Shown here piece by piece: positions 24,567-33,158 of a stretch of DNA of 64,000 bases. Made by a program: the position numbers and the translations under genes. The notes under the pieces were generated by a model that was given only the letters and a program-made list of their open reading frames with translations, was not told where the DNA came from and did not search any database. Positions within the stretch are counted from its first letter, which is position 1; the number at the start of each line of letters is the position of its first letter. The stretch lies in assembly GCA_965226235.1 (NCBI GenBank), contig OZ245335.1, positions 682,001 to 746,000 on the forward strand, given 5' to 3'. The DNA is from CAYFZO01 sp965226235 (GTDB lineage: Bacteria; Pseudomonadota; Gammaproteobacteria; Poriferisulfidales; Oxydemutatoraceae).

Positions 24567-25544
24567 TCAGGTTGTGCCGGCCTGCAGTTTTCTTTCCCAT
24601 TCCCACGCGTGGCGCACGATCACTTCGATATCGTCATAAGCGGGGACCCAATCCAGGGTCGAGCACAAACGCTGGTTGCCGGCAACCAAAAACGGCGAAT
24701 CACCTTGGCGACGTTCACTTTCTCGGATGGGAAAATCCACGCCGGTGACGCGCTTGACCACGTCGATGATTTCCTTGACGCTATAGCCGTGACCATACCC
24801 GCAGTTCAATACCAGCGGCTGGTTGCGGGTGGAAATGAAGGCCAGCGCATCGACGTGGATCTGCGCCAGATCGCTGACATGTATGTAATCACGTATACAG
24901 GTGCCGTCGCGTGTAGCGTAGTCGGTTCCATACACGGTGAGGCCGTCGATCCGGCCCATGGCCACCTGCAGGGCCATTTTGATCAGGTGCTTCGCCACAC
25001 CGGAGTTCCCCAACCGTGCCTGCGGGTCGGCACCCGCAGCGTTGTAGTAGCGCAGCACGGCGCATTGCATGCCGCTTGCGTTCTGCTCATCGAACAATAT
25101 CCTCTCACCCATCATCTTGGACCAACCATAAGGCGAGATCGGCTGCAAGGCATCCGTCTCCGTGGCTGGCCGATCGAGAAGGGTATATACGGTGGCGGTC
25201 GAAGAAAATACAAAGTACAGAACCTCGTGCCGCTGACATTGACGCAGCAACGAGATCAGGCTGACAAGATTATTGCCATAGTAATCCAATGGTCTGGCAA
25301 TCGATTCGTCCGTATAGATGGATCCGGCAAAATTCATCACCGCGTCAATCGCATGGCGACGAAAAGTGTCTGCGAGCACAGCCTCGTCGCGCAAGTCCGC
25401 GACAACCAGTTCGCCACCCAGAACGGCGGCCTCTTTGCCATGGGACAGATTGTCATACACAACAACCTGATGACCCGTCTCTCTCAACCTTTGCGCGACG
25501 TGACTACCAATATAACCCGCGCCACCCGCCACCAGCACCTTCAT
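24567..25544 (-). CDS. galE: UDP-glucose 4-epimerase
   Basis: A 325-residue GalE-type short-chain dehydrogenase that interconverts UDP-glucose and UDP-galactose. GGAGYIGSHVAQRL binds NAD, VYTLLDRPATETDALQPISP precedes the catalytic tyrosine in PYGWSKMMGERI, and RYYNAAGADPQ and RDYIHVSDLA are GalE landmarks. It is the first gene of the sugar cluster and ends 31 bases before the next. Some GalE homologues act on UDP-GlcNAc instead; sequence alone does not exclude this. 25545-25634 holds no gene. Confidence 0.92.
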   Translation of the reverse strand: MKVLVAGGAGYIGSHVAQRLRETGHQVVVYDNLSHGKEAAVLGGELVVADLRDEAVLADTFRRHAIDAVMNFAGSIYTDESIARPLDYYGNNLVSLISLLRQCQRHEVLYFVFSSTATVYTLLDRPATETDALQPISPYGWSKMMGERILFDEQNASGMQCAVLRYYNAAGADPQARLGNSGVAKHLIKMALQVAMGRIDGLTVYGTDYATRDGTCIRDYIHVSDLAQIHVDALAFISTRNQPLVLNCGYGHGYSVKEIIDVVKRVTGVDFPIRESERRQGDSPFLVAGNQRLCSTLDWVPAYDDIEVIVRHAWEWERKLQAGTT

Positions 25545-25634
25545 GCCGGACCGCTACGGAGATAACAAGCGGGGCTACACCTTTCGTAACTCCAAAAAAC
25601 ACTTTGGCGCCTCATTGAGGCCGGCACAGATTCA

Positions 25635-26117
25635 CTAGAACGGAATATCGTCATCAAAATCCTTGTTGGCCGCAGGCGCGGCAGGCACCGAACTATCGGG
25701 CGATGGATCCGCAACCGGCGGCGGCGTGCTTTTCCTCTTGGCCTCGGCATCATGATTGTCGTAACGCGGCACGTTATCGCCGCGGTTACCGAGAATATGC
25801 ATTTCGGAGACCACCACTTCGGTGGTGTAACGGTCATTGCCACCCTGGTCCTGCCATTTGCGCGTTTGCAAACGTCCTTCAACGTAGGCTTGCGACCCTT
25901 TGTGCAGGTACTCTGCGGTAATCTCCGCGAGCCGACCGAAAAACACCAGCCGATGCCATTCGGTTTTTTCCCGTCTTTCGCCACTGTCACGATCTTTCCA
26001 GCTCTCTGTGGTCGCCAGCGAAACGTTGCATACCGAGGACCCGCTCGGTGTGTGGCGGATTTCCGGATCCTGACCCAGGTTGCCTATCAGGATCGCTTTA
26101 TTAACCCCTCTCGCCAT
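25635..26117 (-). CDS. ssb: Single-stranded DNA-binding protein
   Basis: A 160-residue homotetrameric SSB. The OB fold starts with MARGVNKAILIGNLGQDPEIR and includes TTESWKDRDSGERREKTEWH. A flexible proline- and charge-rich linker follows. The conserved acidic tip DFDDDIPF, which binds partner proteins, is present. AGGAGG lies six to eight bases before the ATG and a TATAGT-like -10 element sits at 26133-26138, though without a convincing -35. It follows the MFS gene, an arrangement common in gammaproteobacteria. Confidence 0.97.
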   Translation of the reverse strand: MARGVNKAILIGNLGQDPEIRHTPSGSSVCNVSLATTESWKDRDSGERREKTEWHRLVFFGRLAEITAEYLHKGSQAYVEGRLQTRKWQDQGGNDRYTTEVVVSEMHILGNRGDNVPRYDNHDAEAKRKSTPPPVADPSPDSSVPAAPAANKDFDDDIPF

Positions 26118-26278
26118 ATTCCTGCCTCCTATACTATATGTGTCGAGACGATACTCGGACGTAATGATACCACCCGGAAGAAAAATTTCAGGGTTGTTCC
26201 AAACACCATCCGACCGACGGCAGCAACGGTCAGACCGACAGGTAGAGAGAGCCGGGAGCCGGGAATGAACCGGGGCTG

Positions 26279-27520
26279 CTACCGACCTTCCCTGCTATTG
26301 GAGCGTGTGTCATCCATGGGCCTCGGCCGGTCGATTCCTGCCAGCAACATCCACCAGATAACAGCGGCGCCCGCGTTCACCAGGTAGATGGCCTGATCTC
26401 CCCAGACGGAGGCCATGCCGCCGGCAGATACACCGCCGGCGAACGCGCCCAGGAACTGCCCGTTGGAAAACATTCCCATCGACACGCCTTTCGTCTCGGG
26501 CGCGCAAAAACGCCCGACCAACGCAGGCAGGCTCGCTTCAAGATAATTGAACGCAGCGAAAAACAGTACCATCGTAGCGATGACAGATAGCCACGTCGCC
26601 TGCAGGAAAAAAGAGAACACCTGGGAGACACCCAGCAGAGCAACCGCGATCAGTAACAGCTCCTTCAGCCGATGTTGCCGTCTGGCCAGCCTGAGTAACG
26701 GGAAAATCAGCAGGAAAGAGCCCATCAGCACCGGCGCGTAGAACATCCAGTGCGACGCTCGTTCGATACCCAGCCGTTGCTCCAGCAATCCTGGCAGCAG
26801 GAAAAAGTTGGCCGTCATAATGAGATGCAGAAAAAACACGCTGGCGTTCAGGCGCAATAGATTGCGATCGCGTAACACCTGGAGCAGGTTTGAGCCTGCC
26901 GCCGCGATCGTTGCGGCCTTATCGCGCACGACTGCCGGTTTGACCGACGGTAACGCGAAGGTGACCAATGCCACCGCCACCACCCCCAGCGCGGCACTGA
27001 TGAGGAAAACGCCACGCAAACCCAGCCGCGCGTCAATCACCGGACCGACGATCACCGCCAGCATGAACGCCAGACCAATGCCCATACCAATGAAAGCAAA
27101 CGCTTCGGGGCGCCGCTCTGCACGGATCAGATCGGTGGCGAGCGCCATGATCACCGCGGCCACGGCACCCGTTCCCTGCAGGGCGCGACCGACGATCAGG
27201 ACGGTCATCGTGTCGGCCGCAGCCGCGACCAGGCTGCCCGCGATGAAGATGAGAAACCCCGCGACGATAGTCCGCTTCCTGCCAATGAAATCGGAAAGCA
27301 GCCCGAATGGTATCTGCAGCAACGCCTGCGGAAGCCCGTAGGCACCCAGCGCCAGACCAATGAGCAGCGGGGTCGCGTCGGCGAAGCGTTCAGCCGCCAG
27401 CGCAAGCACCGGCAACACCATGAACAAGCCCAGCATACGCACCATGTAGGTGAGTCCCAACACCAGCACGGCGCGTCTTTCAGCGAGGGTAAAACCGGAT
27501 GAGCTACGCGACACGAACAA
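26279..27520 (-). CDS. MFS transporter (YajR-like)
   Basis: A 413-residue major facilitator with about 12 membrane segments. The loop 2-3 signature appears as GLLSDFIGRKRTIV, and the N-terminal LGLTYMVRMLGLFMVLPVLA resembles the YajR group. Genes of this type often sit between ssb and a divergent uvrA; here an accessory insertion separates it from uvrA. Substrate unknown, probably a drug-type exporter. A TATAAT on the minus strand (27542-27547) could be its -10. The remainder of 27521-27786 shows no gene. Confidence 0.88.
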   Translation of the reverse strand: MFVSRSSSGFTLAERRAVLVLGLTYMVRMLGLFMVLPVLALAAERFADATPLLIGLALGAYGLPQALLQIPFGLLSDFIGRKRTIVAGFLIFIAGSLVAAAADTMTVLIVGRALQGTGAVAAVIMALATDLIRAERRPEAFAFIGMGIGLAFMLAVIVGPVIDARLGLRGVFLISAALGVVAVALVTFALPSVKPAVVRDKAATIAAAGSNLLQVLRDRNLLRLNASVFFLHLIMTANFFLLPGLLEQRLGIERASHWMFYAPVLMGSFLLIFPLLRLARRQHRLKELLLIAVALLGVSQVFSFFLQATWLSVIATMVLFFAAFNYLEASLPALVGRFCAPETKGVSMGMFSNGQFLGAFAGGVSAGGMASVWGDQAIYLVNAGAAVIWWMLLAGIDRPRPMDDTRSNSREGR

Positions 27521-27786
27521 AACCTTTCATGGACAGCGCGCATTATACTGACTGCAAAAAATCGGCCCGGGTAAATTCCCTGCTCCCCGGAAATTCTCCG
27601 CAGGCACACAGGACGAAAATCGGACGAGGCCGAGTTTGCCGATCGCGGCCAGCACTTGTCATCAGAGATGCCCCTGGGGATTTGGCACCGGGCATTTATG
27701 ATATATCGGGTGTTTTTGATATGGTGCAGTAACAAGGCTCCGGAATCTCCGGGGCAGTTCATTAACCGAACAGGGAAAGAAACTTG

Positions 27787-29466
27787 ATGGATGCTTTCAG
27801 AAAGGCTTGTTTTCACAGCAAGCGGTTGCATGGACACGCAACCACGTGGGTGTCGTGTGCACACCCTGCATTGCTTTGTGTCTTCTTATGCTGTCAGGCT
27901 GCTTACGCTGCTACATACGAAGCACAGGTTCAAACCGAAGAAATGCAACCCCGGCAGATACAGCACGCGCGCGATCTGGCGGCAAACTACCCTCCCGATG
28001 CCGTACTGGAGTTGCCTGAACTCAACCAGGCCGAAGAAGAGAAAGTCGTTAGGCTCATCGGGGATCAAAGCAGGTTCCATACCAGCATCAGCAGGCAGGT
28101 CGGCGTCTCTCCGAACAACTGGCACAAGGTCGGGCAGCGCAATGGTTTTTCCATTTGGCAGTTACACATCCGTTCTCGCGAGGCAAAAGGCATAAGAGTC
28201 TGGTTTTCCGAGTTTGAATTATACGACGGCATGCTGGCCAAAGTGTATGGCCCGGAGGATCACTCTTTCATCCATGAATATGTCGGAGGAGGGTTATTCG
28301 ATGCTACGCGGTTTTGGTCACTATTGATCCCGGGCAACACGTTGATCGTAGAGATATGGACCCCTTCCAGCAGCATCCTGTCTCCCGTCGATTTTCCACT
28401 GAAAATTCGCTGGCTGAACCACCACTTCAGGAGCGACACCGATGGCATTCAGCCGCTGCAAAAGTATTCGGCAGGCTCTGCACAGAGTCATTCCAGTTGC
28501 CCTTTCAGGAACAAGCAGTGCGTTCTTGCTCCCGGTGGTGTGGACCTGACGAGAGGAGTAGCCAGGATAACGTATACGCCACCGCCAGGCAGAGGGAGTG
28601 GCGGGCAGTGTACCGCGGGACTACTGGCCTCCAGGGGCTCTGGTGAGAGCACCGGCGACGGCTTTTACCTGATGACCGCTTACCACTGCATCAAGGAAGG
28701 GTCTCACCCTGAAATGGCCAAAGGCACGATCATCGCAGGCATCGATATCGCGATCGGCGATTCAGCGTGCATTCCTGCTGAGGAAATCATCTCGGGGCAG
28801 GGCGCAAGATTTATTGCCGGACATGAAACAGGTGACTACGCGTTGCTATGGGTAGAGCGATCGGATCTGGCCGCCGCCACCACCAGTACCTATCTTGCAC
28901 TTGGCTGGGACACACGCCTCCAACCAAACGGTTCACGACTTGAAATGCTCCATCATGGGGAAGGTACTGACCAAAATTACGCGCTCGTGCAAATTGAGGG
29001 CATCTGGCATGCTGCCGATATCATGCCGGATAGCACCACTTTCGAGTCGTGCGTCCAGCGTGACAACTTTGGCTGCAGCCACTATGCCCTGCATCTGGAA
29101 CAAGGCGGTTTTAGGCCAGGTTCGTCCGGTACTCCCGCGTGGACACCGGATACCAAGCTGGTGACCGGAATATACACCCATCGTGCGGAAAACACATGCG
29201 ATGGTTTTGCTTCCAGGTTCACCAAGGTTTTTGAAGACGGAAGAGTCAACTGCGCTCTGAACGTTGTCGATAAAACCAACTGCGATGATGCAGGCCGTCC
29301 TTTTTACAGCAATCGATCGCCAGCAAGAAATAGCGGTAGTGGCAGTGGCGGCGGTGCTATGGGCATAGCATGGCTGGCACTGCTGGCTGGTGCCGTGATG
29401 TTGAGTTATTCAGGCAGGGTACGAAAGGGAACATATCGTGCATCACCCAGCCTCGGGGCGAAGTAA
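27787..29466 (+). CDS. Secreted trypsin-like serine protease with GlyGly-CTERM anchor
   Basis: A 559-residue protein. A signal peptide ends near AYA (residue 41); residues 45-240 form a prodomain-like region with WQLHIRS and YDGMLAKVYGPEDHS. The protease domain has His300 (LMTAYHCI), Asp350 (TGDYALLWV) and Ser447 (RPGSSGTP), and many cysteines, resembling lysyl-endopeptidase-type enzymes. The tail has a Gly/Ser linker, one hydrophobic segment (MGIAWLALLAGAVMLSYS) and basic residues, as in GlyGly-CTERM proteins processed by rhombosortase; no such enzyme is in the window. AGGGA precedes the start; a TTG at 27784 is the alternative. It is probably delivered to the cell surface. Confidence 0.85.
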   Translation: MDAFRKACFHSKRLHGHATTWVSCAHPALLCVFLCCQAAYAATYEAQVQTEEMQPRQIQHARDLAANYPPDAVLELPELNQAEEEKVVRLIGDQSRFHTSISRQVGVSPNNWHKVGQRNGFSIWQLHIRSREAKGIRVWFSEFELYDGMLAKVYGPEDHSFIHEYVGGGLFDATRFWSLLIPGNTLIVEIWTPSSSILSPVDFPLKIRWLNHHFRSDTDGIQPLQKYSAGSAQSHSSCPFRNKQCVLAPGGVDLTRGVARITYTPPPGRGSGGQCTAGLLASRGSGESTGDGFYLMTAYHCIKEGSHPEMAKGTIIAGIDIAIGDSACIPAEEIISGQGARFIAGHETGDYALLWVERSDLAAATTSTYLALGWDTRLQPNGSRLEMLHHGEGTDQNYALVQIEGIWHAADIMPDSTTFESCVQRDNFGCSHYALHLEQGGFRPGSSGTPAWTPDTKLVTGIYTHRAENTCDGFASRFTKVFEDGRVNCALNVVDKTNCDDAGRPFYSNRSPARNSGSGSGGGAMGIAWLALLAGAVMLSYSGRVRKGTYRASPSLGAK

Positions 29467-29470
29467 CGCA

Positions 29471-29509
29471 GAGGCGACGCATGCGTCGCCCCTACGAATG
29501 CCACAGCCC
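29471..29509. repeat. REP-type palindrome
   Basis: GGCGACGCATGCGTCGCC at 29473-29490 is followed by CCTACGAATGCCACAGCCC. It shares this right-hand flank with the copies at 33033 and (reversed) 60612. The element lies between the protease and antitoxin genes. Confidence 0.8.
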
Positions 29510-29575
29510 TATACAGATGCTGTATGAGGCCAGAAACATATGGGATAAATGGGCTGATGTAAGAAGGAAGCCGAC

Positions 29576-29959
29576 ATGTTGATGCAACGCGGTCCCAGTG
29601 TCACCGGTACACTGTTGCCGGCGATTTTCAATATCTTCGCCCAGTGGCATCCGACCGGTGCCCAGCAGATGACCCTGTTGGGGCTCGGCAATGAGAAGAC
29701 CCTCTACAACTGGAAGAGCCAGCCGAAAAAGACCAGAATGACACGGGATCTGTTGGAACGTGCCAGCTATACCCTGGGCATCTACAAATCCCTGCAGATT
29801 CTATTCCCCGATCAGGCACTAGCCGATCAGTGGCTGTCGACGCCCAATGACAACCCGTTGTTCAATGGTACGGCCCCGCTGGATCGGTTGTTGACCGGGC
29901 AGGTGGTGGATCTGGCCGTGGTCAGGCATTTCCTCGATGCGGAGCGAAGTGGCTGGTGA
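29576..29959 (+). CDS. Xre/MbcA/ParS-family antitoxin
   Basis: A 127-residue protein with GGAAG before the ATG. The C-terminal toxin-binding domain is recognisable from FPDQALADQWLSTPNDNPLF, then NGTAPLDRLLTGQVVDLAVV and RHFLDAERSGW. The N-terminal half is helical and resembles the Xre-like DNA-binding part. Antitoxins of this type block RES-domain toxins, which degrade NAD+. The stop overlaps the downstream RES frame as GTGA, typical for the pair. The antitoxin reading frame is intact although the toxin is broken. Confidence 0.88.
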   Translation: MLMQRGPSVTGTLLPAIFNIFAQWHPTGAQQMTLLGLGNEKTLYNWKSQPKKTRMTRDLLERASYTLGIYKSLQILFPDQALADQWLSTPNDNPLFNGTAPLDRLLTGQVVDLAVVRHFLDAERSGW

Positions 29960-30672
29960 TCAATATCGATACACTGCCCGGTAGCGATGTCGATGAACTC
30001 GTCTATCGGATCATGAGAAGACCCTCTGTCGCGCTATCCGCAGATTAGCTTGTTCGAGCGCGTCTCCGCTCCACAGGATTGGGACGCGCTCTATGCCGTT
30101 GAGTCCCTGACCAACCCCAGGCTTGCGTGATGAAGTGGGTGATATTCGCCTGGTACCACTGGAAGACCGGGCATATGGCGATGGGGCTGCCTGGATCATG
30201 GCGGCTTTCACCCACCCGCCGATAGGATGGCCGTAGCGGTCGCTTCAATCGGGATTTTGGTATCTATTGCTGCACAGCCGATGAGGCGATGGCCATTGCC
30301 GAGTCTTCGTTCCACCGAGCGCGGTTTCTACGGGAATCCGGAATTGAAAAGACTACCCAGGAGATACGGGTCATTCGTGCGTGACTCGGACCGGTAACCT
30401 TGCACGATGTGCGACACCTGACCGGACATGCAATTTATGACCCCAATGATTATGGGGCAGCACAGCAGTTTGGCTACGCATTGCGGGATGCCAAAAGTTA
30501 CGGTGTTCACTACCGAAGCGTTAGAGCTGATGGCGAGTGCTATGGGGTGATGCGAGCAAGGGCCCTCACGGATGCCGTTCACTGGCGTTACCTGCGCTAC
30601 CACTATGACCAAGGGGCGATCATCGAGGTTGAATCCCTGGATGGCAGCGGAACCAAATTGCCGACCACCTGA
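29956..30672 (+). pseudogene. RES-domain toxin, multiply frameshifted
   Basis: Different frames in order encode a RES toxin: DTLPGSDVDELVYRI; then ISLFERVSAPQDWDALYAVE with SLTNPRL; then DEVGDIRLVPLEDRAYGDGA with AWIMAAFTHPP; then GRFNRDFGIYCCTADEAMAI with AESSFHRARFLRES; and finally LHDVRHLTGHAIYDPNDYGA to LRYHYDQGAIIEVE. At least four frame changes are needed, so no functional toxin can be made. RES proteins are NAD+-consuming toxins. The pattern of several indels rather than one suggests long-term decay. Confidence 0.85.
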
Positions 30673-30707
30673 AAGATCAACTTATTGAGCCGGAAGGTTT
30701 GTCCGAC

Positions 30708-31184
30708 TCATGGTGGGCAGGCGCGCGCGGGTGACTTTGCGCCCGGATAAGTGGCTTCCACGCATTCGGCTATCATGCCGCCGACCCGGCGGCTCAGCCC
30801 GTGCTCCCGTGGCGGCAGCCCCACCACTTCGCTATGGGACCGGTCGGCCTCGAAATGCTCATCGGCATCCAGCGGCGTATGCACAAACCGGGCTCCGTTC
30901 AGTTTTCCCCTGATCAATTCTTCCATGGTATGCCGTTTCGTCCTGCCTGTATGGAGTACGGCAAATCGCCTTTTTTTTCGCAGCTTTAACCTGGACAGGC
31001 GCCTCACTGCCTTGATTTGCTCCGGTCTGGTAAAGGCTTTGAAGCACTCCAGCCAGTGAACGGACAGGGTGCTTTCCCCTTCTCGCAAGCGAAAGGCGTC
31101 TGCAAGTATTTTCCCGTCATCAACCAAGGATGGCTTGATGTAACGAACGGTATGGCTTTCGTCCGGCAACTCGTCGCCAGTCAT
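30708..31184 (-). CDS. Hypothetical protein, third gene of TIGR04255-headed operon
   Basis: A 158-residue soluble protein of no assigned function. Visible features are HTVRYIKPSLVDDGKILADA, STLSVHWLECF, a very basic middle (LSRLKLRKKRRFAVLHTGR) and a conserved-looking end with HSEVVGLPP and AECVEATYP. I have the impression of a widespread small hypothetical family but cannot name it. The ATG overlaps the preceding stop as ATGA, so the product is probably made in step with its upstream partner. The strand opposes the toxin-antitoxin remnant. Confidence 0.7.
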   Translation of the reverse strand: MTGDELPDESHTVRYIKPSLVDDGKILADAFRLREGESTLSVHWLECFKAFTRPEQIKAVRRLSRLKLRKKRRFAVLHTGRTKRHTMEELIRGKLNGARFVHTPLDADEHFEADRSHSEVVGLPPREHGLSRRVGGMIAECVEATYPGAKSPARACPP

Positions 31185-31891
31185 ACGCTCTCCTGCAATG
31201 AAATACCGAAGGCACGAATCTGTTTTCTAAACCCGTCCAGGGTATCGATACCTCCTACTCGCGAGACTTCTCTGGCGCCTTCCCGTTGCTTGAACAGGAT
31301 GTACTCACAAGACCTGTCGCCGAGAAACTCAATTTCGACGCGCATTTTGCGTTCGCCTTCCCGGATAGCGCAGAGGTTGCCGTTGTCCAGAAGCCCCAAT
31401 CCGGCTTTGCTGGCCCATGGTATGGATTGGATGAACCACCAGAAATCTTCTTCCGATGCTTCGTTTATGCTGGAGCATTCATCGTCTTCTGCAGCAAATT
31501 CGCGCAGTTGCTCAATACGGCGCACATAAGCCTGGTGCGTCTTTTTGACTTCTGCCCAGGTCTTGGCAATCTCGGCAAAATACAGGCTTTGCAGATTATC
31601 TGCTGCCGGGTTGTCCGCAAGAGTCTCGAGAGATGCTGTAGTCGGCTTCTCCGTATCATCCTCTGTAACAAATTCGCACGACTTGCTGCTCCGGCGCACA
31701 TAAGCCTGATGTGCACTTCTTTTGGTTTCTGCACATATTTCATCAGAATACAGGCTTTTCCAAGTCTCACGATCAAAAAACCCAGTAGGTCCGGCAGTCG
31801 GGGTATCTTGCCAACAGGCAATAGCGGATTGTGGTTGCAAAGTAGCAGCAGAACTACTCTTCATCGCGTCCCCGGCTACATATGCGCTCAT
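31181..31891 (-). CDS. Hypothetical protein with internal duplication, second gene of the operon
   Basis: A 236-residue protein starting at the ATG that overlaps the preceding stop (ATGA at 31888-31891). An internal repeat is evident: SLYSDEICAETKRSAHQAYV with RRSSKSCEF, and SLYFAEIAKTWAEVKKTHQA with YVRRIEQLREF, each followed by an acidic EDD. The C-terminal part (FWWFIQSIPWASKAGLGLLD, NGNLCAIREGE, EYILFKQREGAREVSR) resembles a small globular domain with alternating strands. No homologous family is recognised. The order and coupling place it between a TIGR04255-like protein and a small basic protein. Confidence 0.7.
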   Translation of the reverse strand: MSAYVAGDAMKSSSAATLQPQSAIACWQDTPTAGPTGFFDRETWKSLYSDEICAETKRSAHQAYVRRSSKSCEFVTEDDTEKPTTASLETLADNPAADNLQSLYFAEIAKTWAEVKKTHQAYVRRIEQLREFAAEDDECSSINEASEEDFWWFIQSIPWASKAGLGLLDNGNLCAIREGERKMRVEIEFLGDRSCEYILFKQREGAREVSRVGGIDTLDGFRKQIRAFGISLQESV

Positions 31892-32676
31892 GATATGTCC
31901 TTCGGAGCCCAGTATTTTTTCTGGATGTCTGCGCTGGTCATGTGTACAAAGCACTCGTTGGCGGAGTCGTGTGCGCGCCGGAACCATTCGTCCGGCTCAG
32001 TGTTTGTTTCCCCTCCAATACGCCCGCGTGCTGTGATTGTAAAGCGCAGAAACGGATCGTTCTGCTGCTCGGCTCCGGGGCCACTGAGTATGTTAATGCC
32101 GAGGTGCAATTCGTCCGAAATCTTGTAAGAGTAATTGCAGTTGAGAGTGGAGGGAGCAGAGGCGTTGATGCCATGGTCCAGAGTCGAGAATGAGGGTATC
32201 ACTTTGGCTGTATCCTGCGTTCCCGCCCAGAATTCACAGCGATACAAGGTATTGACATACGTTAGCTCGCAAAGATCGATAGCAGGTGGATCTATCCCGA
32301 CTTCCTCGTCGATAAACTTGCTGAAAAGGCTGTAATACTTGTCAAACGCAGGCTTAACGCGCTTGTGATAACGGGGATATTCATTGTTTCCCAAGCGACG
32401 CCAGTTCAGTATAAAGGCGTTATTTTGTATTTGGATGAGGCTGATTTTGTCATGTGAGATAAACCAGTATCGGGGCATCGGGAAAACTCCATCTGCATCA
32501 GGTGCATCAGGGAGGGGGGACATGCTCGGGGGTTGTTGCTGCACCGTAGGAAAGTCGTGCTTTATTTTCTGCCAGAACAGACCAACGTGTTCGCTCCGGA
32601 AATTGATTAACGGAGATTTGAAGTATAAGGCCACGATCACTTCATGGATGGGTGGGTTCCCCAGTTCTACAGGCAT
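31888..32676 (-). CDS. TIGR04255-family protein, first gene of the operon
   Basis: A 262-residue cytoplasmic protein. Its N-terminus (LGNPPIHEVIVALYFKSPL) and the pattern WFISHDKISLIQIQNNAFIL and NWRR match the sporadically distributed TIGR04255 family. The function of that family is not established. GGAGAG lies four bases before the ATG. A possible promoter is at 32709-32736. Patchy distribution, the coupled three-gene layout and the accessory position suggest a mobile cassette; a defence role would be inference only. Confidence 0.75.
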   Translation of the reverse strand: MPVELGNPPIHEVIVALYFKSPLINFRSEHVGLFWQKIKHDFPTVQQQPPSMSPLPDAPDADGVFPMPRYWFISHDKISLIQIQNNAFILNWRRLGNNEYPRYHKRVKPAFDKYYSLFSKFIDEEVGIDPPAIDLCELTYVNTLYRCEFWAGTQDTAKVIPSFSTLDHGINASAPSTLNCNYSYKISDELHLGINILSGPGAEQQNDPFLRFTITARGRIGGETNTEPDEWFRRAHDSANECFVHMTSADIQKKYWAPKDIS

Positions 32677-32708
32677 TGATCTCTCCGATCATTCTGCAAT
32701 TTATCCAT

Positions 32709-32736
32709 TTTATATAGTCTGCTCCCGATGTCGCAA
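32709..32736 (-). promoter_or_regulatory. Possible sigma-70 promoter of the TIGR04255 operon
   Basis: On the minus strand TTGCGA and TATAAA are separated by 16 bases, about 30 bases upstream of the start codon at 32676. The -35 is imperfect. In 32737-33032 no gene was recognised. Confidence 0.35.
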
Positions 32737-33032
32737 CCGCCTTTCTCAAAGAGCGCAACGCGTGGCCAATTGTATCCTGTCTGCCCCTTCTATCGTTTCA
32801 CTGGTCGGGAGCTCTGTCTGCACACCGGTGCCTACGCCTTGCACCGTGGTGATGAGTGCCACCATGCCGGTGTCTGCGCCGAGGAATGTCAAATCAATTC
32901 CAGAAATGTCTCCTTGCAGGCTGTTTGGCGGTCTTGCATCATCAGGTAGCCGATTCGCTTCCAAGGGGCCCCGACAGGCCATGTTGTCCCGGGTTGCGTC
33001 CGCCCTTGCGGGTGAATTTGTGCGGACGTGTT

Positions 33033-33075
33033 GTAGGGGCGACGCGTGCGTCGCCCCTACAAATGCCACAGCCCC
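33033..33075. repeat. REP-type palindrome
   Basis: GTAGGGGCGACGC and GCGTCGCCCCTAC form a long palindrome (centre slightly imperfect), followed by AAATGCCACAGCCCC. Same family as at 29471. It lies in the uvrA leader region. Confidence 0.8.
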
Positions 33076-33158
33076 TCTCGGAATCAAAGGGGATATTAAG
33101 GGAATACCCCGGAACGAAAACGGTGAAAGGTTATACTGCTCGGTTGCGTATCAGCGAC

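Noticed and set aside
25545..25634. Small gene between ssb and galE
   Set aside because: The 90-base gap contains only frame shadows with no start context.
32856..33158. Upstream extension of the uvrA frame by 101 codons
   Set aside because: UvrA starts universally with MKIISIKGARTHNLQ; the extension covers a REP palindrome and has no conserved sequence.
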